64,000 bases of DNA from CAZQQN01 sp964549595 (GTDB lineage Bacteria > Bacteroidota > Bacteroidia > CAILMK01 > CAYYUA01). The stretch lies in assembly GCA_964549595.1 (NCBI GenBank), contig CAZJWK010000004.1, positions 1-64,000 of the forward strand, in the 5' to 3' direction. Shown piece by piece: positions 26,226-34,944 of the stretch. A program made the translations under genes and the position numbers. Numbering within the stretch: position 1 is the first letter of the stretch; each line of letters opens with the position of its first letter. The notes below the pieces were generated by a model, which was not told where the DNA came from, did no database searches, and saw only the letters and a list, made by a program, of their open reading frames with translations.

Positions 26226-27461
26226 TCAAGCGACTTTTAGTTCATTAAGTTTCATGGCTTGAAGCTTATTTTTGATAAATTTTACGTCCACTTTAAATTC
26301 CTTTTTATCTTCTTCCGAAGGCAAAGAATAAAGGGAATCCATCATTAGCGTTTCTACAAGAGAGCGTAAACCCCTGGCCCCCAAATTAAATTCAATGGCC
26401 TTGGAAGCAATTAAGTCTAAAGCTGCCTCCGAGACCTTTAAGTCAATCCCTTCCATTTTAAACAATTTTTTATACTGCTTGACGAGGGCATTCCTGGGTT
26501 GTGTCAAAATCTTTTTCAAGGCTTCTTTGTCCAAACTATGTAAATAGGTAACTATGGGGAGTCTGCCTATTAATTCGGGTATCAAACCAAATTTTTTCAA
26601 ATCCTGAGGCATGACATACTGGAATAAATTTTCATCCACCTTCTGGGAAACTCCGGAAGGACTGTGAAATCCGATATTTTGTTTATTGATACGCTTCTCT
26701 ATTATTCGTTCTAAACCATCAAATGCTCCACCACAAATAAAAAGGATGTTTCGGGTGTTAATAGGGACAAGATTTTGCTCGGGATGCTTCCTGCCTCCTT
26801 GAGGGGGAACATAAATCGTATCGCCTTCAAGTAGTTTTAGCATGGCTTGCTGTACACCCTCCCCTGATACATCCCTTGTGATTGAGGCATTATCCCCTTT
26901 TCTTGCAATTTTATCCAGTTCATCAATGTAAACTATGCCCCTCTCAGCAGCTTGATTATCCCCGTCAGCAGCCTGCAATAGCCGGGTTAAAATGGTCTCA
27001 ACATCTTCACCAACGTATCCGGCTTCGGTGATAACGGTAGCATCGGCAATACAAAACGGAACATCCAAAATATTCGCAATGGTACGTGCCATTAATGTCT
27101 TACCGGTACCTGTTTCACCAATAAGCAGGATATTGGATTTTTCAATCTTAACTTCTTCATTAGCAGCCCCCTCTTCCATAGAGTGCATTAACCGTTTATA
27201 GTGATTGTACACAGCAACGGAAATGGCTTTTTTTGCTTCTTCCTGGTCAATAACATGCTTATCCAGATATTCTTTGATTTCTTTGGGCTTATAGATTTTA
27301 TCAAAGGTAGGCTTGGGAGTTTGCTTGGTTTGTTCCGCATTTACGATTTTGTAAGCCTCCCCTACGCAATTGTCACAAATAAATCCTTCTTTGCCTTCTA
27401 TAAGAAAATTAACCTCATTCTTACTTCGCCAGCAAAAGGAGCAATAACTATTATTTTTCAT
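26226..27461 (-). CDS. clpX: ATP-dependent Clp protease ATP-binding subunit ClpX
   Basis: ClpX unfolds substrates and feeds them to ClpP. The 411-residue protein has the N-terminal zinc finger (CSFCWRSKNE ... ICDNCV), Walker A GETGTGKT (about 116-123), Walker B IVYIDELDKIAR, sensor regions, and the IGF loop in NKQNIGFHSPSG that docks on ClpP. Its start overlaps clpP by four bases. Everything expected of an active unfoldase is present. Confidence 0.97.
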   Translation of the reverse strand: MKNNSYCSFCWRSKNEVNFLIEGKEGFICDNCVGEAYKIVNAEQTKQTPKPTFDKIYKPKEIKEYLDKHVIDQEEAKKAISVAVYNHYKRLMHSMEEGAANEEVKIEKSNILLIGETGTGKTLMARTIANILDVPFCIADATVITEAGYVGEDVETILTRLLQAADGDNQAAERGIVYIDELDKIARKGDNASITRDVSGEGVQQAMLKLLEGDTIYVPPQGGRKHPEQNLVPINTRNILFICGGAFDGLERIIEKRINKQNIGFHSPSGVSQKVDENLFQYVMPQDLKKFGLIPELIGRLPIVTYLHSLDKEALKKILTQPRNALVKQYKKLFKMEGIDLKVSEAALDLIASKAIEFNLGARGLRSLVETLMMDSLYSLPSEEDKKEFKVDVKFIKNKLQAMKLNELKVA

Positions 27462-28156
27462 ATTTCTTCATCTTCTTGTTTTGGTTTGTTTTTGGTCAAT
27501 ATTTCATCGACCATTCCATAATCTTTTGCTTCCTGCGAATCCATCCAATAATCCCTGTCCGCATCTTTTTCTACCTTTTCTTTATCTTGCCCTGTATGAT
27601 CAGAAATGATTTGGTAGAGCTCTTTTCGGATTTTCACAATTTCGTTAGCAGTAATTTCAATATCCGCAGCGGGCCCCTGTACACCACCCATAGGTTGATG
27701 AATCATAATCCTTGAGTGCCTCAGCGCTGATCTCCGACTACTTTCACCGGCACAGAGCAAAATAGCACCCATTGAAGCCGCAACTCCGGTACAAATAGTA
27801 TGAACCACGGGTTGAATGTACTGCATGGTATCATAGATGCCCAAACCTGCATATACTGCTCCACCGGGACTATTAATGTAAAGATAAATATCACTGGACG
27901 GGTCCGTGGATTCCAAAAACAACATCTGAGCCTGAATAATATTGGCCACATCATCAGAGACCGGTACGCCCAGGAATATAATCCTGTCCATCATTAACCG
28001 GGAAAAGACATCCATTGAAGCAACATTCATTGGCCTTTCCTCAATAATGTTAGGTGTAATGTAATTGGAGTAATCATGCAATTTATTACTTCCGATTCCC
28101 ATGTGTTGGGTAGCAAATTTTTTAAACTCCTCACCTTGCTTATTTTGGTTACTCAT
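27458..28156 (-). CDS. clpP: ATP-dependent Clp protease proteolytic subunit ClpP
   Basis: The serine peptidase has its triad intact: S128 (GVAASMGA), H153 (IMIHQPMGG) and D202 (DRDYWM). An N-terminal stretch of about 35 residues precedes the mature protease and may be processed. Order tig-clpP-clpX on the minus strand is a common bacterial arrangement. It starts 13 bases after tig and overlaps clpX, so all three are expected on one transcript. Confidence 0.97.
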   Translation of the reverse strand: MSNQNKQGEEFKKFATQHMGIGSNKLHDYSNYITPNIIEERPMNVASMDVFSRLMMDRIIFLGVPVSDDVANIIQAQMLFLESTDPSSDIYLYINSPGGAVYAGLGIYDTMQYIQPVVHTICTGVAASMGAILLCAGESSRRSALRHSRIMIHQPMGGVQGPAADIEITANEIVKIRKELYQIISDHTGQDKEKVEKDADRDYWMDSQEAKDYGMVDEILTKNKPKQEDEEI

Positions 28157-28169
28157 TATCTTGTGTTTT

Positions 28170-29579
28170 TTAGGTTGTTTTTTCAGTTTCTTCTTCTTCT
28201 TGACTATCCGGATTCACGATCTTCTGAAACTCATTGTAAGTCACAGGTTTCTCAGAAAACTCGACATTTTCCTTGATTTGTTTAAACACTTTGTCTTCTT
28301 TTAAAGTAAAGTGAGATTTATAATAGTTATTCTGATCCTTCAAATAATTGGAAGCATATTCTTTTACCTTGTCTTCACCAATTTCCCCCATTCCAATCCT
28401 GGATACTTCATTTCTAATTAAAGATTGGGCATATTCCATTACCTCCTCTCCTTCCACACTTATACCATATTGGTCAGCCAAACTATCCACAATAATCATC
28501 CACTGGATATCATTTACAAAATCCTGGTATTTCTCTTCATGGCTTTTATTGTCTTCTTCCTGCTCGTTTTGTTCTTCTTCTTCCTGAACTTTATCAAACC
28601 ATTTTTTCAAAAATTCTTCAGGCAAGCCCTTGTCAAACTTTTCCACAAAGGTATCCTTCACTTCTTTGAAAAGGTGACTATCACTTTCCCTTTCATAGGA
28701 AGATTCGAGGGCTTCTTTAATAGCATTTTTGAATTCCTCGAAATCATTTATTTCCCGGTCGGGAAATACTTCTTTGTAAACTTCCTCATCGATTTCTGCG
28801 GGTTGAAAGGTAAAAACAGACTCAATGTTGATCTTAAAGGTCCCTTCCACATCCTGGATTGTTAATTTATCCGTATCCAGGAACTCCGCCAGTTTTTCAT
28901 CATCCCCGTATATATCTTTCAAATTAACGTTAAGCTCGTCTCCAACCGATTTACCCAATAACGCATCTTTCAACCCTTCTTGGATATCATTAATTTTAAC
29001 GGCTTTGCTTTTTTCAAGTCCCCCTTCCAAAGGTTCGTGGTTTTCGTCCAATTCGGTAATTTTTACCCGCAATGACAAATTTTCATCTTCTTCAACCTGA
29101 TCTTTATTCTCGGATTGTCCCTTGAGGTTTTTAATCTTTTCGATTTGTTCTTCAATCTCATCCTCGGTAGCCTGAATCTTATACCTCTGAACCGCTCCCA
29201 AAAATTCCTGAAGGTCGTAATCAATTTCTGGCCTTAACCCTACGTCATATTTGAACTCAAAACTATCTTGGTTCTCCCAGTCAGGCTCGCCTTCAGGTTC
29301 CTTTTGAAGGGGGTTTAACAGCAATTTAATGTCATTCTCCTGTATATAATTTTGTAACGATTTATTGACTTGATCCGGGATTAATTGCTTTTTCAAGTCC
29401 GGCCCGATCCGTTTTTTCAATAAATTCAAGGGAGCTTTCCCCTTTCTAAAACCCGGGAGATCAACCTTTTTGCGGTAATTTTTTAGCTCCTTTTCAAATT
29501 CTTCTTGGTAATCAGCCGGTTCGATATGCACGACAAACTCTGCGTCTAAATTGTTCTTTTTTTCTAAATTTACTTCCAA
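28170..29579 (-). CDS. tig: Trigger factor
   Basis: Trigger factor is the ribosome-bound chaperone at the peptide exit. The N-terminal ribosome-binding signature LPGFRKGKAPLNLLKKRIG (about 40-58) is present. The middle (about 150-250) should be the FKBP-like prolyl isomerase domain, though weakly conserved, and the C-terminal part is helical and strongly acidic (E/Q/N-rich at about 330-350). The length of 469 is a little above E. coli (432). tRNA-Leu lies 44 bases upstream and may be cotranscribed. Confidence 0.93.
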   Translation of the reverse strand: MEVNLEKKNNLDAEFVVHIEPADYQEEFEKELKNYRKKVDLPGFRKGKAPLNLLKKRIGPDLKKQLIPDQVNKSLQNYIQENDIKLLLNPLQKEPEGEPDWENQDSFEFKYDVGLRPEIDYDLQEFLGAVQRYKIQATEDEIEEQIEKIKNLKGQSENKDQVEEDENLSLRVKITELDENHEPLEGGLEKSKAVKINDIQEGLKDALLGKSVGDELNVNLKDIYGDDEKLAEFLDTDKLTIQDVEGTFKINIESVFTFQPAEIDEEVYKEVFPDREINDFEEFKNAIKEALESSYERESDSHLFKEVKDTFVEKFDKGLPEEFLKKWFDKVQEEEEQNEQEEDNKSHEEKYQDFVNDIQWMIIVDSLADQYGISVEGEEVMEYAQSLIRNEVSRIGMGEIGEDKVKEYASNYLKDQNNYYKSHFTLKEDKVFKQIKENVEFSEKPVTYNEFQKIVNPDSQEEEETEKTT

Positions 29580-29623
29580 GATACCAGATTTTTCTAAAAC
29601 AAATTATTAACAACTTCTGAATG

Positions 29624-29705
29624 TGCGGATGGGGGGACTCGAACCCCCACACTTTTCAGTACTAGATCCTAAATCTAGCGCGTCTACCAATTCCGCCACA
29701 TCCGC
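29624..29705 (-). tRNA. tRNA-Leu (anticodon TAG)
   Basis: The 82-base minus-strand sequence runs GCGGATG ... CATCCGC plus A discriminator, with D-arm AATTGGTAGACGCGC, anticodon stem-loop CTAGA-TTTAGGA-TCTAG, a long variable arm and T-arm GGGGGTTCGAGTCCCCC. CCA is not encoded. Confidence 0.96.
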
Positions 29706-29717
29706 AATTTTGGATTA

Positions 29718-29725
29718 CAAAAGTA
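29718..29725 (-). promoter_or_regulatory. -7 box for tRNA-Leu (and probably tig-clpPX)
   Basis: TACTTTTG on the minus strand, 12 bases before the tRNA 5' end, fits the TAnnTTTG consensus. The -33 region is imperfect (TGG in place of TTG at about 19 bases). Confidence 0.45.
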
Positions 29726-29881
29726 CAATTTCCAAAAAAGCTTGCCATAAAAAGTTTGATCAAGTCTTCAAACTTTATCCTCCTCTTTGACTGAGTGGTA
29801 GAACATTTTGTCAATTTTCAAAGTTTCTTAACATAGAAGGGCAGTTTTTTTTACCTTTCTCATTTCAAAACCCTTAAAAGA

Positions 29882-32137
29882 ATGGCAAATACACAACCAA
29901 AGGATGAAAACAGACAAATTGTCAACGCTTACAGGTCTTTACTCAGGGCCAGTAAACCCTATATAAATCCTGAGGATAAAAGCACCATCCGTAAAGCTTT
30001 TAATTTTGCCTTGGATGCTCATCAGGGAATGAGGAGAAAGTCAGGGGAGCTTTACATTTTTCATCCTATAGCCGTTGCAACCATTTGTGCCAAAGAAATG
30101 AATCTGAGTACCACTTCTATCACCTGCGCGCTTTTACATGATGTGGTTGAGGATACCGATGTAACGGCTGAAGATATTGAAGCCACTTTCGGGTCAAAGG
30201 TTGCGGGAATCATCAAAGGGTTAACCAAGATATCAGGTTTTTCCGGGCACACAAAGTCTATGCAGGCTGAAAACTTTCGTAAGATCCTTTTAACCTTGGC
30301 AGATGACGTTCGGGTCATTTTGATTAAGCTTGCCGACCGCTTGCATAATATGCGAACACTGGATTTCATGCCCTCAAAAAACCAATTGAAAATTGCCTCT
30401 GAGACGCTTGAAGTTTATGCACCGTTGGCCCATCGATTAGGGCTTTACAATATTAAAACCGAGCTGGAAGATTTAGCATTAAAATATACGGAACCTGAAG
30501 TTTACCGTGAAATTGTGAGCAAGCTTAAATCAAGCAAAAGTCAACGCAGCAGGTTTATTCGAAAATTCACTAACCCCATTCAAAAAAAGCTTGACCAAAT
30601 CGGTTTGAATTATGAAATAAAAGGCCGGACTAAATCCATTTACTCCATTTATCGTAAAATGAAAAGCCAGGGAATTCCATTTGAAGAAGTTTACGATATC
30701 TTTGCCATAAGAATAATAATGGATGCGCCATTAGACCGGGAAAAAGAAATCTGTTGGCGAACTTACTCAGTTATTACTGATACCTATACACCTAATCCTA
30801 ACCGGTTAAGGGACTGGCTTTCAACCCCAAAAGCCAATGGCTATGAATCGCTGCATACCACGGTAATGGGTCCGCTTGGTAAATGGGTGGAGGTACAAAT
30901 ACGTACGAGAAGAATGGATGAAATAGCTGAAAAAGGTTATGCAGCCCATTGGAAATACAAAGAAAATTCCTTCCAAAAAGAAAGTGGATTGGAAGAATGG
31001 ATAAAGCGGGTTAGGGAAATGTTGGAAAATAACACCTCGAATGCCATTGATTTTCTTGATGAATTCAAACTGAACCTGTTTTCTGATGAAGTATTTGTCT
31101 TCACGCCGGAAGGCGATACCGTAAAGCTACCCATAAATGCTACTGCCCTGGATTTTGCGTTTGAAATCCATACCGAAGTGGGATTACAATGTTTTGGTGC
31201 CAAAGTCAACCATAAGTTAGTACCCTTAAATTATCAACTGCAAAGCGGAGATCAGGTTGAAATCCTTACATCCAAAAAACAAAAGCCCAATCGTGAATGG
31301 TTAAACTATGTCATAACAGCTAAGGCAAAATCTAAAATAAAAACCGCTCTTAAAGAAGAAAAACGAGAATTTGCCCAGCAAGGAAAAGAAATATTGGAAA
31401 GGAAATTCAGGCATTTTCAGATAAAGCTTAATAGCCAGAAAATCAATGAGTTCACCCATTTCATGAATGAAGAATCCAGTCTTGACTTATTTTATGCCAT
31501 TTCCAAGGGTAAAATCAGCAGAGAGGATTTGAATCAGAAGCTGGAAAGTTTCACCAACCAAAAGAAAACTTCAAGCAACGTAAAACAAACGCCAGGAAAA
31601 CAGACTCCCCTGCAAAAAGATACTTCCAAGAAAAAAACGGAAGTGATTTTTGAAGACGGAAGTTACTTCGATTATTCTTTTGCTAAGTGTTGTAATCCGA
31701 TCCCCGGGGACGATATTTTCGGATTTATAACCAAAAACGAGGGTGTGAAAATCCACAGAACAAATTGCCCGAATGGGATCCATTTGATGTCTAAATTCGG
31801 CTACCGGATTTTGAATGCAAGATGGGCAAGAGAAGACATAAAACCGATTTCTGCATTTACGGTAGGGCTTAAAGTACTCGGAATTGACTCTTTAGGGATG
31901 GTCAGTAAAATAACAGATACCATTTCCAAGGAGCTAAGAGTAAACATAGATTCTATCACCATTTCCGCCAAAGCCGGTGCCTTCGAAGGTTCAATTATCC
32001 TTTATATTTATGATACCAAGCATCTGGAAAAATTGATCAATAAATTAGAGTCTCAGGAAGGCATTGAGTCCGTTCATCGCTTCAACCCGGAAAATTCACA
32101 AGAATTTAATGAGCCTCAGGTTGTTAAAAATGAGTAA
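29882..32137 (+). CDS. Bifunctional (p)ppGpp synthetase/hydrolase (RelA/SpoT family)
   Basis: This Rel protein makes and degrades the starvation alarmone (p)ppGpp. Domains in order: HD hydrolase (about 30-200) with H86 and D87 in LLHDVVEDT, synthetase (about 240-360) with RDWLSTPKANGYESLHTTV and VEVQIRT, TGS (about 405-465), and a C-terminal zinc-finger/ACT region with conserved CCNPIPGDDI and an ACT domain (about 660-740). Both catalytic sites look intact. The length of 751 is typical of long RSH enzymes. A Fur-family gene follows after 58 bases. Confidence 0.95.
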   Translation: MANTQPKDENRQIVNAYRSLLRASKPYINPEDKSTIRKAFNFALDAHQGMRRKSGELYIFHPIAVATICAKEMNLSTTSITCALLHDVVEDTDVTAEDIEATFGSKVAGIIKGLTKISGFSGHTKSMQAENFRKILLTLADDVRVILIKLADRLHNMRTLDFMPSKNQLKIASETLEVYAPLAHRLGLYNIKTELEDLALKYTEPEVYREIVSKLKSSKSQRSRFIRKFTNPIQKKLDQIGLNYEIKGRTKSIYSIYRKMKSQGIPFEEVYDIFAIRIIMDAPLDREKEICWRTYSVITDTYTPNPNRLRDWLSTPKANGYESLHTTVMGPLGKWVEVQIRTRRMDEIAEKGYAAHWKYKENSFQKESGLEEWIKRVREMLENNTSNAIDFLDEFKLNLFSDEVFVFTPEGDTVKLPINATALDFAFEIHTEVGLQCFGAKVNHKLVPLNYQLQSGDQVEILTSKKQKPNREWLNYVITAKAKSKIKTALKEEKREFAQQGKEILERKFRHFQIKLNSQKINEFTHFMNEESSLDLFYAISKGKISREDLNQKLESFTNQKKTSSNVKQTPGKQTPLQKDTSKKKTEVIFEDGSYFDYSFAKCCNPIPGDDIFGFITKNEGVKIHRTNCPNGIHLMSKFGYRILNARWAREDIKPISAFTVGLKVLGIDSLGMVSKITDTISKELRVNIDSITISAKAGAFEGSIILYIYDTKHLEKLINKLESQEGIESVHRFNPENSQEFNEPQVVKNE

Positions 32138-32195
32138 TTTTTTCTTTTTTCCTTTGTATTTTTGCCATCCTGATTAACAGATTATTTATGACATT

Positions 32196-32678
32196 ATGAC
32201 AAAGGAAGAAACACTTGAAGAAGCCAAGAAACAATTTTCGAAATACTTGGAAGAAAAAAAGCATCGTAAAACCCCAGAAAGATTTGCGGTTTTATCCGAG
32301 ATTTATTCCAGGGATGACCATTTTGATGTAGAAATGCTTTACCTGGAATTAAAAAAAAAGAACTATCATATAAGCCGAGCCACGGTTTATAATACCCTTG
32401 ATTTACTATTGGATTGTGGACTGGCCATTAAACAACAATTCGGGAATAATGTGGCTTTATACGAAAAAGCCTATGGCTACCGTCAGCATGATCATTTAAT
32501 CTGCAACTTCTGCGATAAAGTATTAGAATTTTGTGACCCCAGAATTCAGCAAACCCAGAACATGGTTGGCGAGCTCTTGAAATTTAATGTGACCCAACAT
32601 TCATTAACCCTTTATGGCAACCCTCTATCCGATGAAGAAGGGTATTGCCTTTCCTGCTCAAAAAAGCTTAATGTTTAA
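32196..32678 (+). CDS. Fur-family transcriptional regulator
   Basis: The 160-residue protein has the Fur winged helix (about 25-90: RKTPERFAVLSEIYSRDDHFDVEMLYLEL, ISRATVYNTLDLLLDCGL) and a dimerisation domain with metal ligands HDHLICNFC and a second CLSC pair, forming the structural zinc site. It could be Fur, PerR or Zur; the sequence alone does not settle this. TATTTTTG at 32157-32164 could be a -7 box. purA begins five bases downstream, so the pair is probably cotranscribed, an unexpected partner for a metal or peroxide regulator. Confidence 0.9.
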   Translation: MTKEETLEEAKKQFSKYLEEKKHRKTPERFAVLSEIYSRDDHFDVEMLYLELKKKNYHISRATVYNTLDLLLDCGLAIKQQFGNNVALYEKAYGYRQHDHLICNFCDKVLEFCDPRIQQTQNMVGELLKFNVTQHSLTLYGNPLSDEEGYCLSCSKKLNV

Positions 32679-32683
32679 CAATT

Positions 32684-33958
32684 ATGGCCTTAGATATTTT
32701 ACTGGGACTCCAATGGGGTGACGAAGGCAAAGGGAAAATAGTGGATGTCTTAGCCCCGGATTACGATATTGTTGCACGTTTCCAGGGTGGACCTAATGCC
32801 GGACACACGCTCAATATAAAAGGTGAAGAATTGGTATTACACACCATACCCTCAGGCATTATTCATGAAAATGTAATCAATGTAATTGGGGGAGGAATGG
32901 TCATTGACCCCACTACACTTGATGAAGAAATTGAAAAGCTCCGAAAAAAAGGTTTGTTTGATCCGAATAGACTCTTAATTGCCAAAAATGCCCACTTGAT
33001 ACTTCCTTCCCACAGAAAATTGGATGAAGCCCAGGAAAATAGTAAAGGGGGAAATAAAATTGGCTCTACTTTAAAGGGTATCGGCCCAAGTTACATGGAT
33101 AAAACTTCCAGAAAAGGGTTAAGAATAAGAGATATTTTTGATCCGGATTTTAAACAAAAGTATGAGCTCTTAAAAAAAGAACATTTAGCACTTTTGGATA
33201 GGATAAATGCCAAAGGACCTTCAAAAAATGAGGAAGAAGAATGGCTTAGTGGTATCCAACACTTAAAAAAATTAAACATACAAAATACTGAGGAATACCT
33301 GAACCAAAAATTATCCGATGACGCCAAAATACTAGCCGAAGGAGCTCAGGGAACTTTTCTTGATCTTGATCTTGGAACCTATCCTTACGTAACTTCATCA
33401 AATACCTTAGCAGCCAACGCTTGTTTGGGATTAGGAATTTCCCCCAAATCAGTAAATAAAATTTATGGGGTTTTTAAAGCTTACACAACCAGAGTCGGTG
33501 AAGGACCTTTTCCCACAGAATTGAATGGCCAAGAGGGAGAAATCCTGAAGGAAAAAGGTAAAGAATACGGTGCTACTACGGGTAGACCCAGACGATGCGG
33601 TTGGTTGGATCTCCCGGGCTTGAATTATGCAATAAAAATCAATGGCGTTACTGACCTTATAATAACTAAGACGGATATTTTCAAAGGGTTTGATGCCATT
33701 AAAATCTGTAACGGCTTTGAGAATTTGGCGCAAGACGAAGGTTATCCCGAAATTATTAATGAGAGCAATACCATACGGCCCAGATACGAATCCTTTAAAA
33801 GCTGGAATTCAGATATTTCTAAAATTCAACAAAAGACATCCTTACCTGAACCCTTAAGAAATTATTTAAACTTTATTCAGGACCATACGGGAAAAAAAAT
33901 GACAATCATTTCAACAGGTCCCAGAAGGAACCAGTATCTATGGGTGCAAAAAATTTAA
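32684..33958 (+). CDS. purA: Adenylosuccinate synthase
   Basis: PurA makes adenylosuccinate from IMP, aspartate and GTP, the first committed step to AMP. Signatures: LLGLQWGDEGKGKIVD (5-20) with the catalytic Asp, FQGGPNAGHT with the catalytic His (about 37-46), IGPSYMDKTSRKGLRI, GAQGTFLDLDLGTYPYVTSS, TTGRPRRCGWLD. Length 424 is normal. It ends shortly before a strong bidirectional terminator. Confidence 0.97.
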   Translation: MALDILLGLQWGDEGKGKIVDVLAPDYDIVARFQGGPNAGHTLNIKGEELVLHTIPSGIIHENVINVIGGGMVIDPTTLDEEIEKLRKKGLFDPNRLLIAKNAHLILPSHRKLDEAQENSKGGNKIGSTLKGIGPSYMDKTSRKGLRIRDIFDPDFKQKYELLKKEHLALLDRINAKGPSKNEEEEWLSGIQHLKKLNIQNTEEYLNQKLSDDAKILAEGAQGTFLDLDLGTYPYVTSSNTLAANACLGLGISPKSVNKIYGVFKAYTTRVGEGPFPTELNGQEGEILKEKGKEYGATTGRPRRCGWLDLPGLNYAIKINGVTDLIITKTDIFKGFDAIKICNGFENLAQDEGYPEIINESNTIRPRYESFKSWNSDISKIQQKTSLPEPLRNYLNFIQDHTGKKMTIISTGPRRNQYLWVQKI

Positions 33959-34004
33959 GCATTTGAAAAAGGCAGAAAATCTTAAAAAATCACTTGCACC
34001 AAAT

Positions 34005-34040
34005 AAAAAAGCCTGCTTCAAATTTGAAGCAGGCTTTTTT
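34005..34040. terminator. Bidirectional terminator between purA and gldN
   Basis: AAAAAAGCCTGCTTCAAA and its inverted complement TTTGAAGCAGGCTTTTTT form an uninterrupted palindrome with A and T tracts on the two sides, fitting intrinsic termination of both convergent transcripts. Confidence 0.9.
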
Positions 34041-34062
34041 ATCGAGGTATGGCTTATAAAGT

Positions 34063-34932
34063 TTAATATTGCCAAAGATCGTGTTCAAAGTTAAACAATT
34101 CTTCTTCAATTTTCTGAGCCCTGATTAACGCGCCAAACTTATCACCACTATATTTTGGTTGGTCTAAAATATCGACATCAAACTCATTCGGCTCTTTAAT
34201 GATGTAACTAGAGAACAACCTCTGCTCAAAAAAGTCGTAGTAAGAAAGTTGAGCTGCGTCATTATGCCGATTAAACATCGGTTCATTCACCAAAATTTTT
34301 CTGAATTCTTCCCATTTGACCCAAAACAAAGTCCTTTCCCCTAATTCCGTTCCGGCCCTTTCAAGGTCATAAAGAGGAGCAATGGCAATAATGCGGGGAA
34401 AAAATTCACCAGTTTCTTTATCGAAAATCCAATCCTCCATTATCCGGAATTTAAAAAGCTCATCGCAGTCTTTCTTCTCTTTATACACAGTATCCCTTGT
34501 TTCATTAGGCCTTTCAACAGGCCAAGGCCTATATTCAGCTGCCCTTTCTTTAGTAAGTTGTTCTACAACTTCTTCACGCGTATAATAACTTGTCAAAGAG
34601 TCAGATTTATAGGGTGTTAATTTTTTTCCTTGAACCCCTTTCATCACAGAATTATAAAGCAGACAATTAAACCGGTTTTTAGGCCACCGCATAGCCAAAT
34701 TTTGCTTTTCCCTGATATCTAACTTTTGATGGATTCGTCTTGCATACATCACATCAGCTTGCCTTAAAGCAGGGTATGGAATGGCTTTTCGTTCCTCAAT
34801 AGCCCTCCTTTCATAGGTAAAATCTGATTTATAGGCTCCTTCTCCAGATTCCTGTGCCAGTGTAATATTGGAAAAAAGGCACATCACACCAACCAGGCAA
34901 GCCAATAAATTTTTAAACCCTATTAATTTCAT
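34063..34932 (-). CDS. gldN: Type IX secretion / gliding motility protein GldN
   Basis: GldN (PorN) is the periplasmic partner that with GldK forms the ring of the T9SS. The 289-residue protein has a signal peptide (1-27) and the family sequence of tryptophan- and arginine-rich segments (YTREEVVEQLTKERAAEYRPWPVERPNET, FRIMEDWIFDKETGEFFPRIIAIAPLYD, YDFFEQRLFSSYIIKEPNE). It is 12 bases after gldM, at the end of the porP-gldKLMN cluster. Confidence 0.95.
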   Translation of the reverse strand: MKLIGFKNLLACLVGVMCLFSNITLAQESGEGAYKSDFTYERRAIEERKAIPYPALRQADVMYARRIHQKLDIREKQNLAMRWPKNRFNCLLYNSVMKGVQGKKLTPYKSDSLTSYYTREEVVEQLTKERAAEYRPWPVERPNETRDTVYKEKKDCDELFKFRIMEDWIFDKETGEFFPRIIAIAPLYDLERAGTELGERTLFWVKWEEFRKILVNEPMFNRHNDAAQLSYYDFFEQRLFSSYIIKEPNEFDVDILDQPKYSGDKFGALIRAQKIEEELFNFEHDLWQY

Positions 34933-34944
34933 AACCGCAATAAT

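Noticed and set aside
27201..27521. 106-residue + strand frame opposite clpX/clpP
   Set aside because: Shadow of the real clpX and clpP coding sequences, without its own signals.
28425..28865. 146-residue + strand frame opposite tig
   Set aside because: Lies fully inside the trigger factor gene; the Phe/Leu-rich content comes from the antisense of Glu/Lys codons.
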